From: Microthrixaceae bacterium | GTDB taxonomy: Bacteria > Actinomycetota > Acidimicrobiia > Acidimicrobiales > Microtrichaceae | Assembly (NCBI GenBank): GCA_023957975.1 | Contig: JAMLGM010000008.1 | Coordinates: 124,001 to 188,000 of the forward strand | Reading direction: 5' to 3' | Length of the DNA: 64,000 nucleotides | Shown: positions 15,870-24,535 of the stretch, in pieces | How the letters are laid out: each line of letters starts with the position of its first letter | Position numbering within the stretch: the first letter of the stretch is position 1 | The notes under the pieces: model-generated | Seen by the model: the letters and a program-made list of their open reading frames with translations, nothing else | Told to the model about the DNA's origin: nothing | The model's database searches: none | Translations under genes and position numbers: made by a program

Positions 15870-16948
15870 GCCGGCCGAAGGTACGCGACGACGTCGCGAT
15901 GATGGAGGGGTACCACTCGCCCCAACTCGACGTGAGCATCCGGCTCAACACCAACGAGGCCCCGCAACCGCCGCCCCCGGAGTTCACCCGGCGCCTGGCC
16001 GAGGCCATCGGGTCGATCGAGTGGCACCGCTACCCGAGCCGCAGCGCTTCGGCACTGCGTGCTCGCATCGCCGAGGTCGAGGGCGTCGAGGCCGATCAGG
16101 TCTTCGCCGCCAACGGCTCCAATGAGGTGCTGCAGACCGTGCTGTTGACCTACGGCGGTCCGGGGCGAACCGCGCTCACCTTCGAGCCGACCTATGCGTT
16201 ACACAGCCACCTCAGTCGGATTGCCGGCACGGCGGTGGTCGAAGGGGAGCGCACCGACGAGTTCGAACTCGACCTCGATGTGGTCGAAACGCTCATAGCC
16301 CGCCACCGTCCAGCGGTGACGTTTCTGTGCTCGCCGAACAATCCGACCGGGCGGTTCGAATCGGAGGCGACGATTCGACGGGTGCTCGAACTGGTGGAGG
16401 CGGTCGACGGGCTCCTCATCGTCGACGAGGCCTACGGGCAGTTCGCGCCGTGGTCGGCGAAGGAATTGCTGAGCGAGGACCGCAACCTCGTCGTCACCCG
16501 CACCTACTCCAAGACCTGGTCGATGGCGGCTGCCCGGCTCGGCTACGCGCTGGCGCCGTCTTGGCTCGTGGCCGAACTCGACAAGGTCGTGTTGCCGTAT
16601 CACCTCGACGCCTCGAAGCAGATCGCCGGACTGTTGGCCCTCGACTACCTCGACGACATGTCGGCCCGTGTCGCCGCCCTCGTGGAGGAACGCGGTCGGG
16701 TGCAGTCGGCGCTCGCGGACCTCGACGTCGATCAGTGGGAATCGGGTGCGAACTTCATCCTGTTTCGGCCACGGCACCGTTCGGGCGCGCAGGTATGGCA
16801 GGACTTGGTCGACCGTTCGATCCTTGTTCGCAACTGTGCGTCGTGGCCGCGGCTCGATGACTGCCTGCGCCTGACCCTGGGAACCGCCGAGGAGAACACG
16901 GCGTTCCTCGACGCCCTCGCCGAGATTCTGGAGACCCCGACCCCATGA
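15866..16948 (+). CDS. hisC: Histidinol-phosphate aminotransferase
   Basis: A 360-residue fold-type I PLP enzyme that converts imidazole-acetol phosphate to histidinol phosphate. LNTNEAPQPPP, ANGSNEVLQT, FLCSPNNPTGRF, LLIVDEAYGQF and the PLP-lysine motif RTYSKTWSMAAARLGYA are all visible, with the final arginine region FRPR. It is coupled to hisD upstream and hisB downstream by ATGA overlaps, so the three proteins are probably made from one message. Confidence 0.96.
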   Translation: MSRPKVRDDVAMMEGYHSPQLDVSIRLNTNEAPQPPPPEFTRRLAEAIGSIEWHRYPSRSASALRARIAEVEGVEADQVFAANGSNEVLQTVLLTYGGPGRTALTFEPTYALHSHLSRIAGTAVVEGERTDEFELDLDVVETLIARHRPAVTFLCSPNNPTGRFESEATIRRVLELVEAVDGLLIVDEAYGQFAPWSAKELLSEDRNLVVTRTYSKTWSMAAARLGYALAPSWLVAELDKVVLPYHLDASKQIAGLLALDYLDDMSARVAALVEERGRVQSALADLDVDQWESGANFILFRPRHRSGAQVWQDLVDRSILVRNCASWPRLDDCLRLTLGTAEENTAFLDALAEILETPTP

Positions 16949-17580
16949 GCACCGATCCCATGAGCCCCGATCCCAGGCCGGCGCGCACGGCCCCACGCAC
17001 GGCCCGCCGCAGCCGAACCACCAAGGAAACCGACATCACGATCGAGTTGAACCTCGACGGCACCGGGGTCGTCGACGTGTCCACCGGCATCCCGTTCTTC
17101 GACCACATGCTCGACCAGATCGGCCGCCACGGTGGGTTCGACCTCTCCGTGCGCGCCGAGGGCGATCTGCACGTCGATGGCCATCACACCGTCGAGGACA
17201 CCGGCATTCTCCTCGGTGAGGTGCTGCGCGAGGCTCTCGGCGACAAGGCCGGGGTGCGACGGTTCGCGTCGGGGCTCTATCCGCTCGACGAGGCGCTCAT
17301 CGAGGTGGCCCTCGACCTGTCGGGCCGTCCCTATCTCGTCTGGAATGTGACCTTCGGCGAGATCCTGCCGCTCGGCAACCCGCCGTTCAACCCGGAGATG
17401 ACCGAGCACTTCTTCCGATCGTTGGCCGACTCCTCGGCCGTCACGTTGCACGTCACCAGCAAGGGTGGGGTCACGGCGCATCACATCATCGAGGCCACCT
17501 TCAAGGGGGTGGCGCGTGCCCTGCGCGACGCGGTGCGAGTGGAAGGCGACCAGTTGCCCTCCACCAAGGGCGTGCTGTGA
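16945..17580 (+). CDS. hisB: Imidazoleglycerol-phosphate dehydratase
   Basis: A 211-residue monofunctional HisB that dehydrates IGP to imidazole-acetol phosphate. The metal-binding duplicated motifs are clear: GIPFFDHMLDQIGRHGGFDL, DGHHTVEDTGILLG, and in the second half NPEMTEHFFRSLA and TAHHIIEATFKGVARALRDAV. The N-terminal 25 residues (Pro/Arg-rich, with SPDPRPARTAPRTARRS) are longer than usual. It overlaps hisC and hisH by four bases on either side. Confidence 0.96.
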   Translation: MSTDPMSPDPRPARTAPRTARRSRTTKETDITIELNLDGTGVVDVSTGIPFFDHMLDQIGRHGGFDLSVRAEGDLHVDGHHTVEDTGILLGEVLREALGDKAGVRRFASGLYPLDEALIEVALDLSGRPYLVWNVTFGEILPLGNPPFNPEMTEHFFRSLADSSAVTLHVTSKGGVTAHHIIEATFKGVARALRDAVRVEGDQLPSTKGVL

Positions 17581-18200
17581 AGCTGGCGGTCCTCGACTAC
17601 GGCATCGGCAACCTGCGTTCGGCCCAGAAGGCGTTCGAACACGTCGGCGCCGAGGCCCGACTCACCGCCGATCCGGCAGAGGTGGAGGCGGCCGATGCGG
17701 TGGCCCTGCCCGGGGTGGGTGCCTTCGGCGCGTGTGTCGACGCGCTCGTGGGGTCGGGGCTCGACCGGGTGGCGCTCGGCGCCATCGCCGCCGAGATGCC
17801 CTTCATCGGCATCTGCGTGGGCATGCAGCTGCTGTATGCGGGCAGCGAGGAGTCGCCCGACCATTCGGGCCTGGGCGTGTTCGACTCGACGATCTCGCTG
17901 TTGCCGCCCACCGTGAAGCGGCCACAGATGCAGTGGAACCGTTTGACGCCGACCGTGGCCGACCATCCGATTTTTGTCGGCCTCGAGGACCCGTGGGTGT
18001 ATTTCGTGCACAGCTATTTCGCCACCGTCGATGCCGATACTGTGGCAACGTGTGAGTACGGAGCGACCGTCGGTGCCGCGGTTGCCCGAGACAATGTCTG
18101 GGCGACCCAGTTCCACCCCGAGAAATCCGCCGCCACCGGTTTGGCGATCTTGTCGAACTTTCTGCGCTGGGCCGAGCCCCGCCGATCAACGATCGCCTGA
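17577..18200 (+). CDS. hisH: Imidazole glycerol phosphate synthase, glutaminase subunit
   Basis: A 207-residue class I amidotransferase that delivers ammonia to HisF. Nucleophile C80 lies in PFIGICVGMQLLY, the oxyanion region is LPGVGAFG, and the His/Glu pair is in TQFHPEKSA. Start GTG 17577 overlaps the hisB stop. After the stop, the short spacer to hisA contains a duplicated CAGCGACGTGA. HisA starts about 60 bases downstream. Confidence 0.96.
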   Translation: MKLAVLDYGIGNLRSAQKAFEHVGAEARLTADPAEVEAADAVALPGVGAFGACVDALVGSGLDRVALGAIAAEMPFIGICVGMQLLYAGSEESPDHSGLGVFDSTISLLPPTVKRPQMQWNRLTPTVADHPIFVGLEDPWVYFVHSYFATVDADTVATCEYGATVGAAVARDNVWATQFHPEKSAATGLAILSNFLRWAEPRRSTIA

Positions 18201-18261
18201 TCCTCAGCGACGTGATCCGCAGCGACGTGACGCCATCCCCGACCCTGATGAGGCACAGGCC

Positions 18262-19059
18262 ATGAAGTTGTATCCCGCCATCGACCTGCGCGGCGGCCGC
18301 TGTGTGCGGCTGTACCAGGGCGACTACGACCGAGAAACCCACTACGGCGACGACCCGGTGAGCCAGGCTCGCCAGTTCGCGGATGCCGGCGCCCCGTGGA
18401 TCCACGTGGTCGACCTCGACGCTGCCCGCTCGGGAGACGCCACCAACCGCGAAGTCATCGCCGCCATCTGCGCGGCGGTGGAGGTTCCGGTGCAGTCCGG
18501 GGGAGGGGTGCGGTCGGTCGAGGCGGCCGCCGCGCTCGCTCAGGCCGGCGTGGCTCGGGTCGTGATCGGCACCGCGGCGCTCGAAAACCCCGATCTCGTG
18601 GCGGCCGTGGCGGCCCGTCAGCCGGTGGCCGTCGGCCTCGACGCCCGCGGGACCGACCTGGCCTCGCACGGCTGGGAGGTGTCCTCGGGGCTGAACCTGA
18701 TCGAGGTGGCGACGCGGTTCGCCGATGTCGGTGCCTCGGCGTTCGTCGTCACCGAGATCGCGCGGGACGGCACCCTCGAGGGTCCGTCGATCGAACAGCT
18801 CACGTCGGTGCTCGCAGCGATGGAGCCCTTCGGAGCCCAGGCGCCCGAGGTCATTGCCTCGGGGGGAGTGGGAACCGTCGCCCATCTTGAGTCGCTCGCC
18901 GCGATGCGCGTCGGCGAACTCGGGCTCGGCGGGGCGATCATGGGACGGGCGCTCTATGAGGGGGCATTCACCCTGGTCGAGGCGCTCGAGGCCGTGGGTC
19001 GCGTTGAGGCCGTGGGTCGCGTTGAGGCCGTGGGTCGCGGCGATGGAGGTGCGGCGTGA
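18262..19059 (+). CDS. hisA: ProFAR isomerase (HisA)
   Basis: A 265-residue TIM barrel that isomerises ProFAR to PRFAR. Catalytic Asp lies in [22 protein letters not shown] and the second Asp in [13 protein letters not shown]; phosphate loops are SGGGVRS and ASGGVGT. In actinobacteria this protein is often the bifunctional PriA, which also acts in tryptophan synthesis; a separate trpF at 30095 makes that less necessary here. The C-terminus ends in three tandem copies of EAVGR(V), encoded by an 18-base DNA repeat, and is longer than usual. Confidence 0.94.
   Translation: MKLYPAIDLRGGRCVRLYQGDYDRETHYGDDPVSQARQFADAGAPWIHVVDLDAARSGDATNREVIAAICAAVEVPVQSGGGVRSVEAAAALAQAGVARVVIGTAALENPDLVAAVAARQPVAVGLDARGTDLASHGWEVSSGLNLIEVATRFADVGASAFVVTEIARDGTLEGPSIEQLTSVLAAMEPFGAQAPEVIASGGVGTVAHLESLAAMRVGELGLGGAIMGRALYEGAFTLVEALEAVGRVEAVGRVEAVGRGDGGAA
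18988..19038 (+). repeat. 18-bp tandem repeat in hisA 3' end
   Basis: Two full and one partial copy of GAGGCCGTGGGTCGCGTT encode the EAVGRV tail of HisA. The copies are identical at the base level, so the array is recent. Confidence 0.85.
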
Positions 19060-19823
19060 ACGTGTCGCGGGTCATACCGTGTCTCGATGTCGACCGTGGT
19101 CGTGTCGTGAAGGGAACCAACTTCGTCGACCTGCGCGACGCCGGCGACCCGGTCGAGCTCGCGGCGCGTTACGACCTCGAAGGCGCGGATGAGCTGGTGT
19201 TTCTCGACATCACGGCCAGCTCGGATGGGCGCGAGACGACGTTGGAGATGGTCCGCCACGTGGCCGAGGAGGTGTTCATCCCCTTCACCGTCGGGGGTGG
19301 GATCCGCACCGTCGACGACGCCCGACGCATGCTGCGCGCCGGGGCCGACAAGGTGTCGTCGAACACCGCTGCGGTCGAGCGCCCCGAGCTGATCAGCGAC
19401 ATCGCGGCGGAGTTCGGCTCTCAGTGCGCCGTGGTGGCCGTCGACTCGCGTTCGAGCGACCAGACCCCGTCGGGTTTCGAGGTGTACGTGCACGGCGGTC
19501 GAACCCCGACCGGTATCGACGTGCTGGAGTGGGTGCAACGCATCGTGGAGTTGGGCTGCGGCGAGATCCTGTTGACCTCGATGGACCGCGACGGCACCCG
19601 CGACGGCTTCGACCTCGCCGTGACGCGGGCGGTGAGCGATCTGGTGAACGTTCCGGTGATCGCCTCGGGCGGCGTGGGAACCCTGCAGCATCTCGTCGAG
19701 GGAGTGACCCTCGGCGGGGCCGATGCGGTGCTGGCGGCATCGATCTTCCATTTCGGTGAGTTCACCGTCGCCGAGGCGAAGGCGGCGATGAGCGCGGCCG
19801 GTCTCACGGTACGGCCGGCGTGA
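19056..19823 (+). CDS. hisF: Imidazole glycerol phosphate synthase, cyclase subunit
   Basis: A 255-residue TIM-barrel lyase that forms IGP and AICAR with HisH. Catalytic Asp residues lie in [18 protein letters not shown] and [13 protein letters not shown]; phosphate loops are [10 protein letters not shown] and [11 protein letters not shown]. Start GTG 19056 overlaps the hisA stop (GTGA). The stop is followed by a short GTGACGGTGCGGCCG duplication before the next gene. Confidence 0.97.
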   Translation: MNVSRVIPCLDVDRGRVVKGTNFVDLRDAGDPVELAARYDLEGADELVFLDITASSDGRETTLEMVRHVAEEVFIPFTVGGGIRTVDDARRMLRAGADKVSSNTAAVERPELISDIAAEFGSQCAVVAVDSRSSDQTPSGFEVYVHGGRTPTGIDVLEWVQRIVELGCGEILLTSMDRDGTRDGFDLAVTRAVSDLVNVPVIASGGVGTLQHLVEGVTLGGADAVLAASIFHFGEFTVAEAKAAMSAAGLTVRPA

Positions 19824-19890
19824 CGGTGCGGCCGCGTGACGGTGCGGCCGGCTCGGTAGATTGTTGACCCGACCTCGAGAAAGACCCTGC

Positions 19891-20334
19891 GTGAGCGACA
19901 CCCCCGACGGCATCTCAGCCGACACCCCCGATGGCACATCTGGCGACAGCCAAGGCGCCGAGGCCGACACCGCTGGCATTCCGGCAGCCCCCGCCGGCTC
20001 GCGCCCGATGGGGCGCGTCGACAAGTTGCCCATCAAGATGCTTCAAGACCGCCTGATGGTGCAGCTCGACGCTGCGGAAGGCGAACGCCGAAGCTCGGGC
20101 GGAATCCTGATTCCGGCCACGGCGCAGATGGGCCGGCGCTTGAGCTGGGCGGAGGTGAAGGCTGCCGGTCCGGCGGTTCGCAACGTCGAGATCGGCGATC
20201 AGGTGCTGTTCGATCCGTCCGATCTCAGTGAGGTCGAGGTGAACGGCGACCTGTTCATCATCCTTCGCGAGCGCGACGTCCACGCCGTCGCTGCGGAACG
20301 GCTCGAGGTCGGCAGCACCGGCCTGTATTTGTGA
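19891..20334 (+). CDS. GroES-like (Cpn10) co-chaperonin domain protein
   Basis: A 147-residue protein whose residues 55-147 resemble the Cpn10 fold: [28 protein letters not shown] (mobile-loop position), [24 protein letters not shown], and a C-terminal strand. The first 50 residues are an acidic, Gly/Asp/Thr-rich extension ([17 protein letters not shown], a short repeat). It sits between hisF and hisI rather than next to groEL, so it is probably a specialised paralogue, not the main GroES. The stop overlaps a GTG of hisI. The role of its his-operon position is unknown. Confidence 0.78.
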   Translation: MSDTPDGISADTPDGTSGDSQGAEADTAGIPAAPAGSRPMGRVDKLPIKMLQDRLMVQLDAAEGERRSSGGILIPATAQMGRRLSWAEVKAAGPAVRNVEIGDQVLFDPSDLSEVEVNGDLFIILRERDVHAVAAERLEVGSTGLYL

Positions 20335-20348
20335 TCGAGACTGGAACT

Positions 20349-20726
20349 ATGAGCGACTCAGCTATTGCCGTCACCCCTATCACCCCGACCGTTGAGGCGC
20401 TCGACAAGGTGACCTATAACGAACACGGCCTCGTGGCCGCCATCGTGCAGGACATCGACACCGGCGCGGTGCTCATGATGGCCTGGATGAACTCCGAAAC
20501 GCTGCGCATGAGCCTCGAACAGGGCCGCACCGTGTTCTGGTCGCGGAGCCGTTCCGAGGTGTGGCGAAAGGGCGACACCTCCGGCGATCGTCAATTCATC
20601 CGTGAGGCCTACTACGACTGCGACGGCGACACGCTGTTGTTCAAGGTCGTGCAGGAGGGCAAGGGTGCGTGTCACACCGGCGCGTACACCTGCTTCTTTT
20701 CCTCATTTGGCGAGGCGGGGGCCTGA
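20349..20726 (+). CDS. hisI: Phosphoribosyl-AMP cyclohydrolase
   Basis: A 125-residue enzyme for the third step of histidine synthesis, opening the adenine ring of PR-AMP. The diagnostic [31 protein letters not shown] and metal-binding [24 protein letters not shown] are present. ATG 20349 is taken as the start; GTG 20331, which overlaps the previous stop, would add six residues and is a real alternative. It is a stand-alone HisI without the HisE domain, so hisE must lie elsewhere. Confidence 0.95.
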   Translation: MSDSAIAVTPITPTVEALDKVTYNEHGLVAAIVQDIDTGAVLMMAWMNSETLRMSLEQGRTVFWSRSRSEVWRKGDTSGDRQFIREAYYDCDGDTLLFKVVQEGKGACHTGAYTCFFSSFGEAGA

Positions 20727-20728
20727 GC

Positions 20729-22291
20729 GTGTCGGAGGATGGCGAGATCGGCGGGGTGATCCCCGGCCGCGACGAGTTCCGAGCCGCTGCCCGGCGTGCC
20801 ACCGTGGTGCCGGTGCGGCGCGAGCTGCTCGCCGATCAGGTCACCCCGGTGGCGGTGTTCGGTCGTTTGTGCGGCGTGGGTGAGGGGGCGAACGAGTCCG
20901 GGTTTCTCCTCGAGTCGGTCGGCACCGCCGGTCGGTGGAACCGTTGGTCCTTCGTCGGCCGGTCGCCGCGGGCGCGCCTGGTGTGCCGCGGTGGCGAGAT
21001 CACCGTGACCGGCGATCTGCCCGATGGCCTCGACCTGTCCGGTGGAGTTTTGGCGGTCGTGGAGCAGCTGCTCGAGCGATACCGGGCCGAGGAGGACGAC
21101 ACGTTGCCGCCGCTGCACTCGGGCATCGTCGGCTACCTGGGCTACGACGTGGTTCGTGAGGTCGAACACCTTCCCGGGGTGCCGAACGACGACCGTGGGT
21201 GGCCCGATGCGGTCCTGAGCCTGATCGGCGACCTCGTCGCGCTCGACCACTGGAGCCAGCGGGCGTTGCTGATCTCGAACGTGTACGTGCCCGAGGGGGC
21301 GAGCGACGCGGACCTCGACGCGCTCTACGACGAGGCCGTCGCACGGATCGACGCCATGGCGGCCGACGGGGCCACCCCGCTGGATGAGCCGATGGTGTCG
21401 CCACCGTCGAAATCTGACGAGTTGCCAGCGGTCGAGTCCTCGATGCCCCCGGGGCAGTACGAATCCGCGGTTGAGGTCGCCAAGGAGTACATCCGCAGCG
21501 GTGACATCTTCCAGGTGGTTCTGGCCCAGCGCTTCGATTTCGAGGTCGACGCCGACCCCTTCGACGTGTACCGGGTGCTGCGTCAGATCAACCCGTCGCC
21601 GTACATGTATTTCGTGCGCGAACCGGAGCTGTCGCTGGTGGGTTGTTCACCCGAACCGATGGTGCAACTGCTCGGCGGGCAGGTGATCAGCCGGCCGATC
21701 GCCGGGACCCGGTTCCGCGGCACGACCGATGAGCACGACCGTCGACTTGCGGCCGAGCTGTTGGAGCACCCCAAGGAACGCGCCGAGCACATCATGTTGG
21801 TCGACCTGGCCCGCAACGACGTCGGCCGCGTCGTGGAGTTCGGGACGTGCAAGGTCGACGAGCTCATGACCCTCGAGCGCTTCAGCCACGTCATGCACCT
21901 GACGAGTCAGGTGTCGGGCGCCCTCGCCGAGGGCAGAACGCCCATCGACGTGTTGAAGGCCACACTGCCCGCCGGCACCGTGTCGGGGGCGCCCAAGGTC
22001 CGGGCGATGGAGATCATCGACGAACTCGAGCCCACCAAGCGTGGTCCGTATGCGGGGGTCGTCGGATATCTCGATTTCTCGGGCAACATCGACACCGCCA
22101 TCGCGATCCGCACGATGATCATCGACACCGCCGACGGCGAGATGCCGTTTCGGGCCAGCGTGCAGGCCGGCGCCGGGGTGGTGGCCGATTCCGTTGCGGC
22201 GGACGAGGAACTCGAAACCCGAAACAAGGCGAAAGCCTTGCTCGCCGCGGTGCGCCCGGCCGAACGGATGACCGCCCAGCGCACGAGGTAG
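20729..22291 (+). CDS. trpE: Anthranilate synthase component I
   Basis: A 520-residue chorismate-utilising enzyme that, with TrpG, makes anthranilate. PPGQYESAVEVAKEYIRSGDIFQVVLAQRF, NPSPYMYF, LVGCSPEPMV, RPIAGTRFRG, DLARNDVGRV and the C-terminal TVSGAPKVRAMEIIDELE...GNIDTAIAIRTM are all intact. The feedback-binding LLES motif is seen in GFLLESVG. GTG 20729 follows the hisI stop by two bases, joining trp to the his operon. No trpG or trpD is found next to it in this window. The 3' end runs into a 16-bp tandem array. Confidence 0.95.
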   Translation: MSEDGEIGGVIPGRDEFRAAARRATVVPVRRELLADQVTPVAVFGRLCGVGEGANESGFLLESVGTAGRWNRWSFVGRSPRARLVCRGGEITVTGDLPDGLDLSGGVLAVVEQLLERYRAEEDDTLPPLHSGIVGYLGYDVVREVEHLPGVPNDDRGWPDAVLSLIGDLVALDHWSQRALLISNVYVPEGASDADLDALYDEAVARIDAMAADGATPLDEPMVSPPSKSDELPAVESSMPPGQYESAVEVAKEYIRSGDIFQVVLAQRFDFEVDADPFDVYRVLRQINPSPYMYFVREPELSLVGCSPEPMVQLLGGQVISRPIAGTRFRGTTDEHDRRLAAELLEHPKERAEHIMLVDLARNDVGRVVEFGTCKVDELMTLERFSHVMHLTSQVSGALAEGRTPIDVLKATLPAGTVSGAPKVRAMEIIDELEPTKRGPYAGVVGYLDFSGNIDTAIAIRTMIIDTADGEMPFRASVQAGAGVVADSVAADEELETRNKAKALLAAVRPAERMTAQRTR

Positions 22292-22359
22292 TCAGCGCAC
22301 GAGGTGGTCAGTGCATGAGGTAGTCAGCGCACGAGGTGGTCAGTGCATGAGGCGATCAG
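22280..22359 (+). repeat. Five-unit 16-bp tandem array at the trpE stop
   Basis: Five consecutive 16-base units (CGCACGAGGTAGTCAG type) start 12 bases before the trpE stop, and the first unit contains that TAG. Units alternate between CGCACGAGG and TGCATGAGG forms, which indicates a two-unit duplication. The array covers most of the trpE-HNH spacer. The rest of the spacer (22360-22474) shows nothing else. Confidence 0.9.
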
Positions 22360-22474
22360 CGTCCCCGCCGAACGCCGCAACAAAGGCGCGGTCGCGTGCC
22401 CGCGGGACAGCGCGGTGACATCGCGGAGTGCCTCGGAGGCCTGAGCCGGTTCCTGAGTCGGTGGGGTCGTCGGT

Positions 22475-23974
22475 TCATTGGCGTATCGGTGGTTGGGGTG
22501 GTTTGGTCGGGGTGAGTGAGAGTTGCCCGACTGTGGCTCGCCTGGCCCTCGTCGCTCCGCCGGTTCGGCTGCTCCGGCCCGAGTTTCGGCCTGTGTTTGA
22601 CCTGCGGGCGTCGTGGGGTCGGTACATGCGGGTGTTGGGGGTGGCGGTCATGCGGTCGTAGCGGCGCCGGATGGTGGCGATCGCGTCGGCGAGGTCGATG
22701 GTTCCGCCGCGGACTTTCACTTTGGGTCGGGCCGGAGGTTCGGGTTCTGCCGCGAATTCTTCGGGGATGGGGCCTTGGCGTTGTACGCCGTGTTGTTGCC
22801 CCCAGATGGTGATGCCACAGGGGTGGGTGTAGAGGGTCCATCCGTCGGTGGTGATGTGCATGGCCCAGCCGACGCGGTGCACCAGGCCGTGGTGGTGTCG
22901 GCACAGGCACGCCAGGTTGTTCACTGCGGTGGCGCCGCCGTTGCGGTGATGGCGCACGTGGTGGGCTTCGGTTTGTTGTGCGGGAGCCTCACAGCCGGGA
23001 AAACAACACCCGCCATCACGCGCGGCGAGTGCGGCGCGTTGCGCGTCGGTCGCCAATCGCACGGAGTGGCCGACATCGAGCGGTTGGCCGAGCGAGTCCA
23101 ACAGGACGGCGCGTAGTTCTGGGTCACACATCATGCGTTCGATCACATCGGCGGTGAGTGGATCACCCGTAGGCGAATACGCGCGTGGTTTACCGTGTTC
23201 GTCGTGTTGCAGAATCACTGTGACTTCGGCGGTGCCTGGCCGGTAGTTACCCGACAGGGTGAACTGGGTGCCGAACCGGCACAGGTCCATCAACGCTTTC
23301 GCCCGCAACTGCGATTCTGATGTCGTCGGCGACCCGCCGAATTGTTCGGCGTCGTTGCGGACAGCTTTGCGGTGACGGTTGGTGGCGTCGGTGATGGCTT
23401 GGCGGACGACCTCCGCGTAGTCGCCGAAGAACTCTCCGACGATCTCCACGCCGATGACGCCGTCGGGGCCGTGGATGTCGCGTAGGTCGAGCCAGGACTC
23501 TTCTGCTGGTGGGGCGGGTTCGGTGCCGTCGGTGTCGACGAGTCGTGCCAACGCGGCGATGACCTTCTCCCATTTCGCGAACGTCAAATGCTCCGCCAAA
23601 TCCAACATGGGCCCGGCGTTGTCGGACCAGGTGGGTTCGATACGCGGGTTCGACCACCGGCCGATCACCACCAGGTGATCAAACCCGACAACACCGGAGC
23701 GGAGCCGGTCCAACACCTCGGGCCGATACCGCCGCCGTACCGCCCGAGCCACCGAAACCCGACGCGCCGCGGTCACCCCCGAACAACGAGCCGTCTTCGA
23801 CACCCACGCTTTGGTGGACAGGCCCTCGACGATGTCGGTCATCCCAACAGCATCCAGTTCGCCCAACACGTCGATCATGTGTAGATCCAAACGGCGTTGC
23901 AGCTCGAACAACACCGCAACATCGTCGATCCCGGAACCCAGGCTATTCAGTTCGGTGTCGAAGCCCTCGAACAT
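22475..23974 (-). CDS. DUF222/HNH endonuclease, 13E12-repeat type (copy 2)
   Basis: A 499-residue near-identical twin of the gene at 4538-6037. It has the DUF222 region at about 1-300 and the HNH domain with C324, C328, H338/H339, N353 and H360-362. Most differences are conservative, and they cluster in the Arg/Ser-rich tail and near residues 200-260. The DNA is alike from the stop codon to about 40 bases upstream of the ATG, then diverges, so only the gene unit is duplicated. It lies on the minus strand between trpE and the rest of the trp genes, reading against the biosynthetic cluster. Confidence 0.9.
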   Translation of the reverse strand: MFEGFDTELNSLGSGIDDVAVLFELQRRLDLHMIDVLGELDAVGMTDIVEGLSTKAWVSKTARCSGVTAARRVSVARAVRRRYRPEVLDRLRSGVVGFDHLVVIGRWSNPRIEPTWSDNAGPMLDLAEHLTFAKWEKVIAALARLVDTDGTEPAPPAEESWLDLRDIHGPDGVIGVEIVGEFFGDYAEVVRQAITDATNRHRKAVRNDAEQFGGSPTTSESQLRAKALMDLCRFGTQFTLSGNYRPGTAEVTVILQHDEHGKPRAYSPTGDPLTADVIERMMCDPELRAVLLDSLGQPLDVGHSVRLATDAQRAALAARDGGCCFPGCEAPAQQTEAHHVRHHRNGGATAVNNLACLCRHHHGLVHRVGWAMHITTDGWTLYTHPCGITIWGQQHGVQRQGPIPEEFAAEPEPPARPKVKVRGGTIDLADAIATIRRRYDRMTATPNTRMYRPHDARRSNTGRNSGRSSRTGGATRARRATVGQLSLTPTKPPQPPIRQ

Positions 23975-24073
23975 ATGTATGACTCTAAACGCGACCCCCG
24001 ACAACGAAGCCCGCGACCGTCAAACCCAAAGCGCCCGACACGCTCCCGCGGCTCAGCGGATAGCCTGCGCGCC

Positions 24074-24421
24074 ATGAAACGACTGCTGGTCCGATGGGCG
24101 ATCTCAACCGGTGCGGTGATGTTGTTGCCGGTGGTGTTCCGCGACACGATTCGTGTGGAGGACTGGGGTGCGGCCATCTTCGCTGCGCTCATCATCGGCA
24201 TCGTGAACGCGCTCATCGGTCCTGTTCTCAAGCTGCTGTCGCTGCCGCTGACGATCCTGACCTTCGGGCTGTTCGCTCTCGTGGTGAACGCCGTGTTGTT
24301 GTTGCTCGCCGCTGAGGTGGCGCCAGGCTTCGAAATCGACACCTTCTGGAGCGGACTGTTCGCCGCGATTCTCTACAGCATCGTCACCTCGATCGGGTCG
24401 TCGCTGCTCCTCAACGACTGA
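24074..24421 (+). CDS. Phage-holin-superfamily IV-type small membrane protein
   Basis: A 115-residue protein with four predicted membrane helices: RWAISTGAVMLLPVVF, the AAIFAALIIGIVNALIGPVL segment, LTILTFGLFALVVNAVLLLLAA, and GLFAAILYSIVTSIGSSLLL. This matches the mycobacterial four-TM holin-like family (PF04020/YvlD type), a widespread chromosomal membrane family with no proven lytic role. ATG 24074 is the family start. A 14-bp tandem array begins with its last codons. Confidence 0.88.
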   Translation: MKRLLVRWAISTGAVMLLPVVFRDTIRVEDWGAAIFAALIIGIVNALIGPVLKLLSLPLTILTFGLFALVVNAVLLLLAAEVAPGFEIDTFWSGLFAAILYSIVTSIGSSLLLND

Positions 24422-24505
24422 TCGTCAACGACTGATCGTCAACGACTGATCGTCAACGACTGATCGTCAACGACTGATCGTCAACGACTGATCGTCAACG
24501 ACTGA
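24411..24505 (+). repeat. 14-bp tandem array (about 6.8 copies) at a stop codon
   Basis: Six perfect copies of TCAACGACTGATCG and a partial seventh, starting in the last codons of the holin-like gene. The TGA of every unit falls in the same place, and the first one is the stop codon. The copies are identical, so the array is young. It fills the spacer to the next, convergent gene. Confidence 0.95.
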
Positions 24506-24535
24506 CACCAAAGCGCTCGGGCTCAGGGCCGGGCG

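Noticed and set aside
24411-24505. CRISPR array
   Set aside because: Units are contiguous 14-base repeats with no spacers and no cas genes nearby.
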